From NCBI RefSeq assembly GCF_002931055.1, contig NZ_PSXX01000002.1, positions 186,001 to 250,000 on the forward strand: a stretch of DNA of 64,000 bases, given 5' to 3'. This DNA is from Pseudoclavibacter sp. AY1H1. GTDB taxonomy: Bacteria > Actinomycetota > Actinomycetes > Actinomycetales > Microbacteriaceae. Numbering within the stretch: position 1 is the stretch's first letter; every line of letters begins with the position of its first letter. The position numbers were made by a program, and so were the translations under genes. Of this stretch, positions 28,669-37,597 are shown piece after piece. The notes below the pieces were generated by a model. It did no database searches, was not told the origin of the DNA, and worked only from the letters and a program-made list of their open reading frames with translations.

Positions 28669-29140
28669 TCGAGATGGCTTTCGCGCATCCGGATGGGTTG
28701 CTCCCCATCCCGAAGCGTGAAAGCCATCCCGAGACCGCCGACGCGTGCGCGCACGTGCGCGAGCGCCACCCGGGCGCGGGCACGAAAGAGCGCGCGAGCG
28801 CAGATGCGTCGCCTCGGCGATCGACCCGGCGCATGCCCCTCGAACACCGCCCACAGCATTTCGGGATGGCTCTCGCGCATCCGGATGGGTTGCTTCCCAT
28901 CCCGAAGCGTGAAAGCCATCTCGAGACCGCCGACGCGTGCGCGCGCGTGCGCGAGCGCGACCCGGGCGCGGGCACGAAAGAGCGCGCGAGTGCAGGTGCG
29001 TCACCTCGGCGATCGACCCTGCCTGCCGTCTCGTGGAGCATCACCGGCAGCGCTTCGGGATGGCTTTCGCGCATCCGGATGGGTTGCTTCCCATCCCGAA
29101 GCGTGAAAGCCATCCCGAGACCGCCGACGCGTGCGCGAGG
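28669..29140. repeat. About 192-bp element repeated 2.5 times, each with a palindrome
   Basis: Units begin at 28669, 28861 and 29055 (spacings 192 and 194 bp); the third is cut short near 29140. Each unit opens with a long imperfect palindrome: outer arms GGGATGGCTTTC / GAAAGCCATCCC and inner arms GGATGGG / CCCATCC. Most of the remaining unit is conserved too, including GACCGCCGACGCGTGCGCG and a CACGAAAGAGCGCGCGAG stretch. No credible gene covers the region; open frames on either strand are by-products of the base composition. It could be a REP/BIME-like intergenic element or a structured transcript. Confidence 0.88.
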
Positions 29141-29154
29141 GCGCGAGCCAGATT

Positions 29155-29216
29155 GAGCCGAGGCCGGGCGAGGCCGGGCGAGGCGAGGCCGGGCGAGGCG
29201 AGGCCGGGCGAGGGCC
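29155..29216. repeat. GAGGCCGGGC-type short tandem repeats
   Basis: Copies of GAGGCCGGGC alternate with GAGGC, immediately after the 192-bp elements. The stretch from here to the idnD-like stop (29403) has no coding signal. Confidence 0.85.
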
Positions 29217-29402
29217 GCCGGCCTGCGCCGAGTCGCGGAGGCAGAAGAAAAGCCAGGCCGCAGGAACGCCTCTCGGCGGAAGGCCGCTCGCAGCGGCGAA
29301 TATTGGAGCCCGGGGTTACTGCGGCCCGGCGTCGTCGAGTTTACTGGGATCGACGGCCGCTGTGCACCGTGTTGGCTGACGGCGAACAGACGGCGTGGCG
29401 GC

Positions 29403-30419
29403 TCAGCCCTCTGGCCAGACAGCGACGATGACCTTGCCGGACTCCTCCGAGTTCCGAGCGAGGCCGAAGGCTGTGACGGTGTCGTCGGCGTGCACCTCGT
29501 GCGTGATGACCTGCTCGATCTCGGGATGCGCGTCGAGGATGACGATCGCCTCGTCGATCTCGTCCTTGAAGCGGAACGTGCCGAAGACGCGCAGCTCCTT
29601 GGAGATGAACGGGGCGAGGTTGATGGGTCGTGGCTCGTTCGGGACCATGCCCACCTGCACGACGGTTCCCGCGGGCTTGGCCGCCGCGAACGCGCTCGAC
29701 ACGGAGACGGCGACGCCCGAGCATTCGAAGACCACGTCGAAGCTGTCGGCGGGCACCTGCTCGCGGCTCACGTCGATCACCTCGGCGGCTCCCATGGCGG
29801 AGGCGCGCGCGAGCGGGCCGGCGAGCACGTCGGTCGCGCTGATGTGCGCTGCGCCCTTGACGCGGGCTGCGGCGATGGTGAGGAGGCCGATGGGGCCGGC
29901 CCCCGTGACGAGCACTCGCTTGCCGGTCAGGTCTCCCGCCTTGGTGAGGGCGTGGAGGGCGACGGCGAGGGGCTCGGCGAGCACGGCGCGTCGGACCGGC
30001 AGCGTGGCTGGGAGCCTGCGGAGCATGCCGCGGTCGACGAGCAGGTACTCGCTCAGCGCGCCCTGCGTGTGCGGGGTCGTGGATGCGCTGCCCAGGTAGG
30101 CGCCGCCTGGCCAGAGGTGCGGCGAGTCCTCGAGTTCGCGGCTCGGGGTGCCGAACGTGGCGGGATGCACGGTGACGGGGGCACCGGTCGCGAACTCGTC
30201 GAGGGGATCGAGGTCGACCCTGCCGGAGAGCTCGTGACCTGGGACCAGCGGCTCCCGCACCACGAAGGCGCCGTTGGCGCCTTCGAAGTAGTAGTGGAGG
30301 TCGGAGCCGCAGATGCCGACGTAGTCGACGCGGATCCGGACCTGCCCCTCCCCCGGCTCCGGGGTGTCGACCTCGGCGAGGTCGAGTGCTTCCTTGCTTT
30401 CGATGAACGCTGCGCGCAT
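29403..30419 (-). CDS. idnD: L-idonate 5-dehydrogenase-like zinc alcohol dehydrogenase
   Basis: 338 residues, medium-chain dehydrogenase. Catalytic zinc ligands Cys37 (GICGSD), His62-Glu63 (GHE) and Glu149 are present, with the NAD(P) fold GAGPIG at 173-178. The four structural-zinc cysteines usual in this superfamily are missing; that loop reads TFGTPSRELEDSPHLWPGG. It likely oxidises L-idonate to 5-ketogluconate. It is followed on the same strand by the SDR and GntP genes' context, so a gluconate/idonate role fits. Confidence 0.82.
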   Translation of the reverse strand: MRAAFIESKEALDLAEVDTPEPGEGQVRIRVDYVGICGSDLHYYFEGANGAFVVREPLVPGHELSGRVDLDPLDEFATGAPVTVHPATFGTPSRELEDSPHLWPGGAYLGSASTTPHTQGALSEYLLVDRGMLRRLPATLPVRRAVLAEPLAVALHALTKAGDLTGKRVLVTGAGPIGLLTIAAARVKGAAHISATDVLAGPLARASAMGAAEVIDVSREQVPADSFDVVFECSGVAVSVSSAFAAAKPAGTVVQVGMVPNEPRPINLAPFISKELRVFGTFRFKDEIDEAIVILDAHPEIEQVITHEVHADDTVTAFGLARNSEESGKVIVAVWPEG

Positions 30420-30466
30420 GGTGTCTCCTGCGTGTCCTGGTGCGAGATGGTCGGCGGTGACCGGGA

Positions 30467-31231
30467 TCAGACGACCGCGGTCATGCCGCCGTCGACGAAG
30501 ATGTTCTGCCCAGACACGAAGCTCGAGGCGTCGGAGCTGAGGTAGATCAGGGTGCCCGCGAGCTCCTCGAACGCGCCCCAGCGCTGCGCCGGGGTGCGGT
30601 TGATGAGCCAGCTGTTGAACTGCTCGTCCTCGACGAGGGCTCGGTTCATCTCGGTCGCGAAGTAGCCGGGCGAGATGGCGTTGACCTGCACGTTGTGTCT
30701 GGCGAGGTCGGCCGCCATGCCCTTCGTCAGCTGGGCGACGCCACCCTTCGTGGCCGAGTACGGGGCGATCGTCTGCCTGGCGAGGAGCGACTGCACCGAG
30801 CCGATGTTGACGATCTTGCCGGAGCCGCGCTCGATCATGGCGGGGGCCAGGAACCTGGAGACGTAGAAGACGCCGCTCAGGTTGGCGGCGACGAGCGCAT
30901 CCCAGTCCTCGACCTTGAACTCCGCGAACGGCGCTCGCCGCTGGAGCCCCGCGTTGTTGACGAGGATATCCGGCACCCCGTGCTCGGCGATGAGGGCCGC
31001 GATTCCGGCCTCGACGGAAGCCGCATCGGTGACATCGAAGGAGACGATGTGCGCGGGGCGTCCCGTGCGCTCCTCGAGCTCCGCGGCAGCGGTCGCGAGC
31101 GCCTCGGCGTCCCGACCGTGGAGGATGATCGTGCTGCCAGCGTCGGCGAGCGCCGTGGCGAGCGAACGGCCGAGGCCGCGCGATGACCCGGTGATGAGGG
31201 CGAGCTTGCCCGTGAGGGTGAAGAGATCCAT
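30467..31231 (-). CDS. idnO: Gluconate 5-dehydrogenase-like short-chain dehydrogenase
   Basis: 254 residues of classical SDR: TGSSRGLG nucleotide motif (14-21), NNAG (92-95), and the catalytic Ser145, Tyr158 and Lys162 (YSATK). Closest in appearance to 5-keto-D-gluconate reductases (IdnO/Gno), which interconvert 5-ketogluconate and gluconate. It lies between the idnD-like and gntP genes, on the same strand, matching the E. coli idn pathway. Confidence 0.85.
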   Translation of the reverse strand: MDLFTLTGKLALITGSSRGLGRSLATALADAGSTIILHGRDAEALATAAAELEERTGRPAHIVSFDVTDAASVEAGIAALIAEHGVPDILVNNAGLQRRAPFAEFKVEDWDALVAANLSGVFYVSRFLAPAMIERGSGKIVNIGSVQSLLARQTIAPYSATKGGVAQLTKGMAADLARHNVQVNAISPGYFATEMNRALVEDEQFNSWLINRTPAQRWGAFEELAGTLIYLSSDASSFVSGQNIFVDGGMTAVV

Positions 31232-31285
31232 GCTGTTCCTGCTCTGTGAGGTGGTGTCACGCAGACGGGGCGTTCCGGGTCAGGC

Positions 31286-32677
31286 TCAGAAGAGCGACGC
31301 GACCAAGAAGATGACGAGCACGAACGCGAACGCCGTGACCGACTCGATGGTCTGCTGCACCGTCCAGGTCTTGAGCGTCGTCTTCACATCCATGCCCATG
31401 AGGCGACCGACGAGCCAGAAGCCGGAGTCGTTGACGTGGCCGGCGAAGACCGAGCCCGCGGCGGTGGCGAGCACGATCGTGGCGACCTGGAACTCGTTGA
31501 GGTCGGCCGCGACGACTGCGGGAGCGATGAGTCCGGCCGCGGTGACGAGGGCGACGGTGGCCGAGCCCTGTGCGACGCGGATGACGACGGCGATGACGTA
31601 GGCGGCGACGATGAGGGGCAGACCGAGGTCGCTGAGCGTGTCGGCGAGCGCGTCGCCGATGCCGGAGGCGCGAAGGACGCCGCCGAACATTCCGCCGGCG
31701 CCGGTGATGAGGATGACGGAGCAGATCGGCCCGAGGGAGGAGTCGAGGATCTTCTCGAGCGCGGTGCCGTTCTCGCCGCGGCGCGTGCCGAGGACGATGC
31801 TGGCCGTGACGACTGCGATGAGGAGCGCGATGGGCGAGTTGCCGAGGAGGACCGCGGCCTGGGCCCAGATCGCGTCGCCGTCGACGACTCCGGCGCTGGC
31901 GAGGGCCGAGATGCCCGTGTTGAGGAAGATGAGGACCATCGGCAGCAGGAGCAGCAGGATGATCGTGGAGACCTTCGGCGGGTTCTTCGGCTGGTCCTCG
32001 TCGAGGTCGCCGAAGAGCGCGGGGACGGGGAGCTGGATGCGCTTGGCGACGAACTTGCCCCACAGGTAACCGGAGACGTACCAGAGCGGGAACACGATGA
32101 TGAGGCCGAGCAGGAGGACGACGCCGAGGTTGGCTTCGTAGAGCTCGGTGGCGGCGACGGGGCCGGGGTGCGGCGGGAGGAACACGTGCATGACCGAGAA
32201 GGCGGCCGCCGCGGGGATGCCGAAGAGGAGGACGTTGTTGCCCGAGACCCGGCGTGCGACGGCGAAGACGATGGGCAGCATCATGATGAGGCCGGCGTCG
32301 AAGAACATCGGGAAGCCGAGGATAAGCGAGGCGATGCCGAGTGCGAAGGGGGCTCGCTTCTCGCCGAAGACGTCGACGAGCTTGTCAGCGAGGGCTTTGG
32401 CGCCGCCGGAGTGCTCGATGAGGCGGCCGAGCATCGCGCCGAAGCCGATGAGGAGCGCGACGGTCGCGAGGGTGCTGCCGAAGCCGCCGGTGAGGGTGCT
32501 CGCGACGGCCGAGACGGGGACGCCCGCGACGAGCGCCGTGAGGAGCGACACGATCACCAGGGTCAGGAACGCGTGGAGCCTGAAGCGGATGATGAGGATC
32601 AGGATGAGCGCGATGGCTCCTGCTGCGATGCCGAGCAGCGGTGCGGTGCCCAGTGTCTGGGTCCATTCTTCTTCCAT
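31286..32677 (-). CDS. gntP: Gluconate/H+ symporter, GntP family
   Basis: 463 residues with about 12-14 membrane helices. GntP signatures include GFGAMLGRLIEHSGGAKALADKL, FFDAGLIMMLPIVFA, FLPPHPGPVAATELY and GHVNDSGFWLVGRLMGM. It imports gluconate or a related sugar acid. It heads the minus-strand gntP-idnO-idnD group, with the FadR-type regulator divergent 199 bp away. Confidence 0.93.
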   Translation of the reverse strand: MEEEWTQTLGTAPLLGIAAGAIALILILIIRFRLHAFLTLVIVSLLTALVAGVPVSAVASTLTGGFGSTLATVALLIGFGAMLGRLIEHSGGAKALADKLVDVFGEKRAPFALGIASLILGFPMFFDAGLIMMLPIVFAVARRVSGNNVLLFGIPAAAAFSVMHVFLPPHPGPVAATELYEANLGVVLLLGLIIVFPLWYVSGYLWGKFVAKRIQLPVPALFGDLDEDQPKNPPKVSTIILLLLLPMVLIFLNTGISALASAGVVDGDAIWAQAAVLLGNSPIALLIAVVTASIVLGTRRGENGTALEKILDSSLGPICSVILITGAGGMFGGVLRASGIGDALADTLSDLGLPLIVAAYVIAVVIRVAQGSATVALVTAAGLIAPAVVAADLNEFQVATIVLATAAGSVFAGHVNDSGFWLVGRLMGMDVKTTLKTWTVQQTIESVTAFAFVLVIFLVASLF

Positions 32678-32811
32678 GGTGATCTCCGTCGATTTCTGGA
32701 ATTCGGACCGTGCGACCGTGCAGCGGTGCCGTGAGGGTGAGGCCGTTCGCGATCTGCGATGATTCGGAACGCGGGTTCTGGCGACACTCAGTGTGGTTCG
32801 AGCCTCGCATA

Positions 32812-32843
32812 ATGATCATACTTATTTCAAGTTGTGATCATAT
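32812..32843. promoter_or_regulatory. Candidate operator of the gluconate regulator
   Basis: Two TGATCA palindromes 22 bp apart (32813-32818 and 32835-32840), in an AT-rich patch between gntP and the GntR/FadR gene. The same TATGATCATT core recurs before the KDPG aldolase gene at 36111. The 22-bp spacing is two helical turns. Confidence 0.6.
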
Positions 32844-32876
32844 CTATATCGTTGCGGTGAGCGAGGAGAGGTGCGC

Positions 32877-33626
32877 ATGGCGCAGGCAGTGCACGGGTCG
32901 GTGCTCGACGACCTCGGCGTCCGCATCGCGGGAGGCGAGCTCGAGGCTGGCCAGGTCCTCACCCTCGCGGCTCTCGAAGAGCACTACGCCGTGTCCCGCA
33001 CCGTCGTGCGCGAAGCCGTCCGCGTGCTGGAGTCCATGGGATTGCTCGTCTCGCGGAGACGAGTCGGCATCACCGTCCAGCCCACGCGCGAATGGAACGC
33101 GCTCGACACGACGCTCATCCGCTGGCGGCTGCGAGGGAACAGCCGCAGCCAGCAGCTCGTCGCGCTCACCGAGCTCCGATCGGCGATCGAGCCGGTCGCC
33201 GCGAAGCTCGCCGCCTCGCGGGCCTCGCAGCACGAGCGGACTCGCCTGCTCGAGCTCGCCGCGCAGCTGCAGGCGCTCGGTGCCAACGAGCGCGGCGACT
33301 CCCCCGAGTACCTGCAGGCAGACATCGAGTTCCACGACCTGATCCTGGATGCGAGCGGCAACGCGCTGCTCGCGGCCGTCAAGGAGCCGATCGCCCAGGT
33401 GCTCGCCGGCCGCGCGAACCTGGGCCTCACGCCGGCGAGGCCGCTGCACGACGCGCTGCACAACCACGTGCTCACTGCGCAGGCGATCGCGGACGGCGAC
33501 CCCCTCGCCGCCGAGAGGCACTCGAAGGGCTACCTCGACACGATCCTGGGCGAGGTGCTCATCATCCACGACGCAGCCATCGGCGAGACCCCAGAGCTCG
33601 AGTCGGAGACAGCCGACACGCCCTAG
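32877..33626 (+). CDS. GntR/FadR-family regulator of the sugar-acid genes
   Basis: 249 residues. The N-terminal winged helix (about 5-75) contains LAALEEHYAVSRTVVREAVRVLESMGLL and RVGITVQP; the C-terminal FCD all-helical ligand domain has ADIEFHDLILDASGN. ATG at 32877 is chosen over GTG at 32871 because AGGAG (32864-32868) sits 8 bp upstream of it. Divergent from gntP, so autoregulation and gluconate-responsive control are likely. Confidence 0.88.
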   Translation: MAQAVHGSVLDDLGVRIAGGELEAGQVLTLAALEEHYAVSRTVVREAVRVLESMGLLVSRRRVGITVQPTREWNALDTTLIRWRLRGNSRSQQLVALTELRSAIEPVAAKLAASRASQHERTRLLELAAQLQALGANERGDSPEYLQADIEFHDLILDASGNALLAAVKEPIAQVLAGRANLGLTPARPLHDALHNHVLTAQAIADGDPLAAERHSKGYLDTILGEVLIIHDAAIGETPELESETADTP

Positions 33627-34570
33627 ACGCGATGCACGCTGGGCCGTCCGGAGAGCTCCTCGACGAGGTTCTGGATGGCCCCGCTCGCCATTCTGGCGAC
33701 CGCCTCGGCCGTGTGCGCCCCGCTGTGCGGCGTCGCGACGACCCTCGGGTGGCCGAGCAGCGGCGAGTCCTGCGGCGGCTCCGTCTCGTAGGCGTCGAGG
33801 CCGACCCCGAAGAGGTGCCCGGCGTCGAGCGCCTCGCGGGCAGCCGCCTCGTCGATGAGGCCACCGCGCGAGGTGTTGAGCAGGATCGCCCCTGGCTTCA
33901 TGGCCGCGATGCGTGCGGCGTCGGCGACGTGGCGGGTGCTCTCGAGGAGCGGAACGTGCAGGCTGACGACGTCGGCCGCTCGGAAGAGCTCGTCGAGGCT
34001 GGCTGGCGCAGCTCCGGTCTCTGCGATGGCGGCGGCCGGCACGAAGGGGTCGTAGGCGAGCACGTGCATCCCGATGCCGCGGGCTCGTTCGGCGACGATC
34101 CGACCGATCGCGCCGAAGCCGACGACCCCGAAGGTGCGCCCGCCGAGCTCGATGCCGCTGCCTCGCGGCCAGCCGCCGTCTGCGACCTCCGCGTGCAGCC
34201 TGGGGATCTCTCTGGCGACGGCGAAGGCGAGGCCGATCGCGAGCTCGGCGACCGCGGAGGCGTTGGCCCCGGGCGTCCTGGTGACGTGGATGCCCTTCCC
34301 CGCTGCGGCCGCCAGGTCGACGTTGTTGACGCCGACACCGTACCTGGAGATCACCCGGAGGCGGTCGGCTCCCGCGAGCGCTGCCGCGTCGTAGGTGTCG
34401 AGGCCGGCGATGACGCCGTCGATCCCGGGCAGGGCCTCAGCGAGCTCCTCGGAGGTGAGCGGGCGCCCGAGCGTGTTGAAGATCAGCTCGTCGGCCATGT
34501 CCCGCAGCGGGGCGAGCACTTCGGCGTCCGGAGTTCGGCTCAGCGAGGTGGGGGTGATCAGGATGCGCAT
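33623..34570 (-). CDS. D-isomer-specific 2-hydroxyacid dehydrogenase
   Basis: 315 residues. The NAD-binding motif is GFGAIG (151-156), and the catalytic triad is Arg235 (SRGG), Glu264 (ETEPP) and His282 (TPHSG). It resembles phosphoglycerate dehydrogenase without the regulatory domain, or a 2-ketogluconate reductase-type enzyme; location in a gluconate locus favours the latter. It overlaps the regulator's stop (convergent) and the kinase start by 1 bp. Confidence 0.86.
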   Translation of the reverse strand: MRILITPTSLSRTPDAEVLAPLRDMADELIFNTLGRPLTSEELAEALPGIDGVIAGLDTYDAAALAGADRLRVISRYGVGVNNVDLAAAAGKGIHVTRTPGANASAVAELAIGLAFAVAREIPRLHAEVADGGWPRGSGIELGGRTFGVVGFGAIGRIVAERARGIGMHVLAYDPFVPAAAIAETGAAPASLDELFRAADVVSLHVPLLESTRHVADAARIAAMKPGAILLNTSRGGLIDEAAAREALDAGHLFGVGLDAYETEPPQDSPLLGHPRVVATPHSGAHTAEAVARMASGAIQNLVEELSGRPSVHRV

Positions 34571-36033
34571 CAGGCGTTGCCTCCGGTGAGGGACTCAGCA
34601 CGCGCATCCGGTGCGGTGCTCGTACGGTCGTAGGCGTCGAGGTACTTTGCGAAGGCGCGGTCGTAGTAGTCCCGCATGGCGGGGTTCGGGATGACGCGCT
34701 GCGTCTCCGTGTTCCGGAACGCCGGCTGGTCCTCGCTGAGTCCGGCGGCGCGGAGCCCGAGGCGAACGGCGCCGACCACCGAGCTGTGCTGCAGCGACGA
34801 CACCTCCATCTCGACCCCGAAGGCGTCTGCCGTCATCTGGGTCCAGAACGGCGAGGAGAGGACTCCGCCGGAGAGGAGGACGCGGGTCGGCATGCCGTTG
34901 ATCGCGGTGAGCTCGCGGAAGCAGTGGTAGAGCGAGAGCACAACTCCCTGCAGCACGGCCTGGTACATGTCGACGCGCCCGTGCCGGGGCTCGAGGCCGA
35001 CGAACCCGCCGAGCCGCTGGTCCTGCCAGCCTGGGCACCGTTCGCCGTAGAGGAAGGGCAGGAAGGTCGGCAGCTCGTCCCGTCCCTGAACGAGCTGGGG
35101 TTCGATCTCGGAGAACTGGGCGTCCGAGCCGAAGAACCTGTCCTTCGCCCAGTCGACGCAGTTCGTGCATCCGCTCGTGGCGGCGCCGCTGAGCCAGCCG
35201 AGCGGGGAGCGGTAGGCCCAGGTGCTGAGCCGCGGGGAGAGGGACGGCTCGAGGGTCGCGAACCGCATGGCGCCGCTGGTTCCCATGGAGAACGTCATGT
35301 CGCCGGGGAGCCCGGCGAGGTCGCCGACCTGGCTGAGGCCGCCATCCGGTCCGGGGACGAGGACGGGGATTCCGGGGCGGATGCCGAGGTAGGTCGCGAC
35401 GTCGGCGAGCAGCGGGGCGGATTCCTCGCTGTCGTGCAGTTCGGGGAAGTCGACGCCGGCGACGCCGAGGGTCTCGAGGATCTCGAGGTCCCAGTCGGAG
35501 GTGCGGACGTTGAGCAGGCCGGTTCCCGAGGCGAGAGAGTAGCTCGTCCACGGGAGGCCGGTGAGCCTCAGGAAGTTGAAGCTCCCCTGGTCCATGACCT
35601 TGCGCCCGGCGATCTCCACGCCCTGGCGGGCCAGGTAGGCGAGCTTGAAGGCGGGGTAGCTGGCGTTCACCATGCACCCCGTGCGCTCGTAGAACCAGGT
35701 GGTGAGCTCGGCATCGCCGCGCAGTTCGGCGCAGAGCCCCTGGGCTCCCGTGAAGGGCCACTCGTAGACGGGCGTGGCCGCTTGGAGGTCCTGGGTCACG
35801 AGCCCGAGGCCGTGGTACGTGTTCGACAGCACCAGGGCGTCGACGTCGTGCCCGCGGACGGATTCACGGGCGAGGGCGATGAGCTGGGTGAAGATGCCCT
35901 CCGCGTCGCGGACGGCAGGGTCGGGCCCGGCGACTTCGAATCGCCGAGTCCGCACCTGCACCTCCTGGGTGTCGGAGTCGAAGATCAGCGTCTTCGCTGA
36001 CGTGGTGCTGGACTCGAGGGCGAGGATCTTCAT
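34570..36033 (-). CDS. FGGY-family carbohydrate kinase (gluconokinase-like)
   Basis: 487 residues of the FGGY fold: N-terminal phosphate loop LALESSTTSAKTLIFD, GSFNFLRLTGLPW, and the C-terminal ATP-site SGGVLSSPFWTQMTADAFG. The substrate is most likely gluconate, given GntP, IdnO-like and KDPG aldolase neighbours. It is an FGGY-type enzyme rather than the small P-loop GntK. It is divergent from the KDPG aldolase gene. Confidence 0.85.
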   Translation of the reverse strand: MKILALESSTTSAKTLIFDSDTQEVQVRTRRFEVAGPDPAVRDAEGIFTQLIALARESVRGHDVDALVLSNTYHGLGLVTQDLQAATPVYEWPFTGAQGLCAELRGDAELTTWFYERTGCMVNASYPAFKLAYLARQGVEIAGRKVMDQGSFNFLRLTGLPWTSYSLASGTGLLNVRTSDWDLEILETLGVAGVDFPELHDSEESAPLLADVATYLGIRPGIPVLVPGPDGGLSQVGDLAGLPGDMTFSMGTSGAMRFATLEPSLSPRLSTWAYRSPLGWLSGAATSGCTNCVDWAKDRFFGSDAQFSEIEPQLVQGRDELPTFLPFLYGERCPGWQDQRLGGFVGLEPRHGRVDMYQAVLQGVVLSLYHCFRELTAINGMPTRVLLSGGVLSSPFWTQMTADAFGVEMEVSSLQHSSVVGAVRLGLRAAGLSEDQPAFRNTETQRVIPNPAMRDYYDRAFAKYLDAYDRTSTAPDARAESLTGGNA

Positions 36034-36104
36034 GGTTCTGCTCCACTCGTGGGCGTCGTTGCCGATCGGGGCCGTGCGCGGTGGCGACTCTCGGTAGGAT
36101 CTCC

Positions 36105-36135
36105 AATAATATGATCATTGGGTTCCACTTGGAAC
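36105..36135. promoter_or_regulatory. Candidate promoter and operators before KDPG aldolase
   Basis: A possible -10 TAATAT (36107-36112) abuts TGATCA (36112-36117), the motif also found before the gluconate regulator. A second dyad, GTTCCA-CT-TGGAAC (36122-36135), lies just downstream. The region separates the divergent kinase and aldolase genes. Confidence 0.5.
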
Positions 36136-36159
36136 ACAAGGCAGCCAACGGAGGTTCTC

Positions 36160-36840
36160 TTGCACGAAATCCTTGCTCGTCTCGCCGAGCACTCGATCGT
36201 TCCCGTGGTCTCCGCGAAGACCACCGCCGAGGGCCTCGGCATCGCGGAGGCACTCGCCGACGGTGGGCTCCCGGTCGCCGAGGTGACCTTCCGGACGAGC
36301 GCCGCCGCCTCGACGATCGCCGCTCTCGCCGCCCGCGGCGGAGTGCTCGTCGGCGCCGGAACGGTGCTCACCCCAGCACAGGTCGACATCGCCGTGGATG
36401 CGGGAGCCTCGTTCATCGTCTCCCCCGGCCTGAGCCGTGCCGTCGTCGAGCGGTGCAGGGCCCACGACATCCCGGTCCTCCCTGGCGCAACCTCCGCGAC
36501 CGAGGTGCAGGCCGCCCTGGAGCTGGGCATCGAGACGGTGAAGTTCTTCCCCGCAGAGACGAATGGGGGCGCCAAGGCGATCGCCGCCCTCTCCGCGCCG
36601 TTCGGCGACGTGAGATTCGTGCCCACCGGCGGAGTGAACGCCGCGAACCTCGGCGACTACCTCGCCATCCCGGCGGTGCTCGCCGTGGGCGGCTCGTGGA
36701 TGCTCCCACCGTCTGCCGTCGACCAGCAGGACTGGGCCGAGGTGACGAGACTCACCGCTGCCGCCGTCGAGCTCGCGCGCGGACTCCGCTCGGGCAACCG
36801 CGCAGAACGTCAGGCGGTCACGCTGAGCCGAGAGTCCTAG
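36160..36840 (+). CDS. eda: 2-keto-3-deoxy-6-phosphogluconate aldolase
   Basis: 226 residues from TTG (GGAGG at 36150-36154, 5 bp spacing). Class I aldolase residues are Glu41 (AEVTFRT) and Schiff-base Lys128 (VKFFPAE); the phosphate site GAGTVLT and PTGGV are present. It cleaves KDPG to pyruvate and glyceraldehyde-3-phosphate. Its usual partner edd is not in the window. Confidence 0.93.
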   Translation: MHEILARLAEHSIVPVVSAKTTAEGLGIAEALADGGLPVAEVTFRTSAAASTIAALAARGGVLVGAGTVLTPAQVDIAVDAGASFIVSPGLSRAVVERCRAHDIPVLPGATSATEVQAALELGIETVKFFPAETNGGAKAIAALSAPFGDVRFVPTGGVNAANLGDYLAIPAVLAVGGSWMLPPSAVDQQDWAEVTRLTAAAVELARGLRSGNRAERQAVTLSRES

Positions 36841-36867
36841 CCGCGACGAGGCGCCTCGGCCGATCGT

Positions 36868-37497
36868 TCAGTCGAGCGCGTCGATGCGCCAGAGACCCGC
36901 GGAGGCGTGCAGGTCGTCGCCCATCTCCAGGTACCGGATGGCACGTCGCGTCGACTGGCGCGCCCTGGCTGGCACGACGCTCTCCTCGTCCTTCGCGAGG
37001 CTCGTCGCCCCCTGCGACATGACGCGGCAGAACGCGGCGGCTCGCTCGAGGGCGATGGCGAAGTCACCGGAGAAGGCGCCATGCAGGATGACGTCGGCGA
37101 GGGCGACGACCTCCTCCGGCCCGGTGGGGGTCGCGGCACCGGCGACCACGGAGCTGATGGAGCGGTCGACCTCGTAGCCTCGGCGGAAGAGGTAGCTCGC
37201 TTCGGCCGGATTGGCGCGCACGGCCTGCCGCAGCAGGTAGAGGCGCCAGAGCGCGCCTGGCAGGGAACGCGAGGTGGCACCGGCCCAGAGCTCGGCGATC
37301 TCGTCGATGCCGTTCTCGTCGGCGTAGGCCACGAGGCGCGCGACGACCGCCTGGTCGCCCTCGCCACGGGCTCGCTGCAGGAGCGCCCGGGCCGTGTCGT
37401 GCGCGACGCGGCTCACCGCTGCTGGGTCGTCGGCGCCGACGAGCGCCTCGAACGCCTGCGATGGCACGCGGACGGGCCTGTGGTGTCGTTGCGTCAT
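36868..37497 (-). CDS. Helical protein of unknown function
   Basis: 209 residues (MTQRHHRPVRVPSQAFEALVGADDPAAVSR...), soluble and predicted helical, with SRSLPGALWRLYLLRQAVR and GPEEVVALADVILHGAFSGDFAIALERAAAFCRV segments. No transmembrane helix or known catalytic motif. It resembles conserved actinobacterial proteins I cannot assign. It is convergent with eda (27-bp gap) and divergent from the membrane protein at 37598. Confidence 0.75.
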   Translation of the reverse strand: MTQRHHRPVRVPSQAFEALVGADDPAAVSRVAHDTARALLQRARGEGDQAVVARLVAYADENGIDEIAELWAGATSRSLPGALWRLYLLRQAVRANPAEASYLFRRGYEVDRSISSVVAGAATPTGPEEVVALADVILHGAFSGDFAIALERAAAFCRVMSQGATSLAKDEESVVPARARQSTRRAIRYLEMGDDLHASAGLWRIDALD

Positions 37498-37597
37498 GCT
37501 GCCCCTCTCGCCGACTGCGCCTTGCTGGCCCGTGCGGACCGCATCCAGTCTGCGCGTTCGGAGCCACGATTGCGAACCTGCCTCGTAGGCTGGGGGC

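Noticed and set aside
28337-29113. Minus-strand frames in the repeat block
   Set aside because: The predicted peptides are repeat-derived, low in complexity, and overlap the end of pstB antisense; no ribosome site or family match.
28669-29140. CRISPR array
   Set aside because: The repeat period is about 192 bp, the units are homologous throughout and no 25-45-bp repeat/spacer alternation is present.
31436-32734. Plus-strand acidic frame opposite gntP
   Set aside because: Antisense to a well-supported permease; its Glu/Asp-rich content follows from the membrane helices on the other strand.
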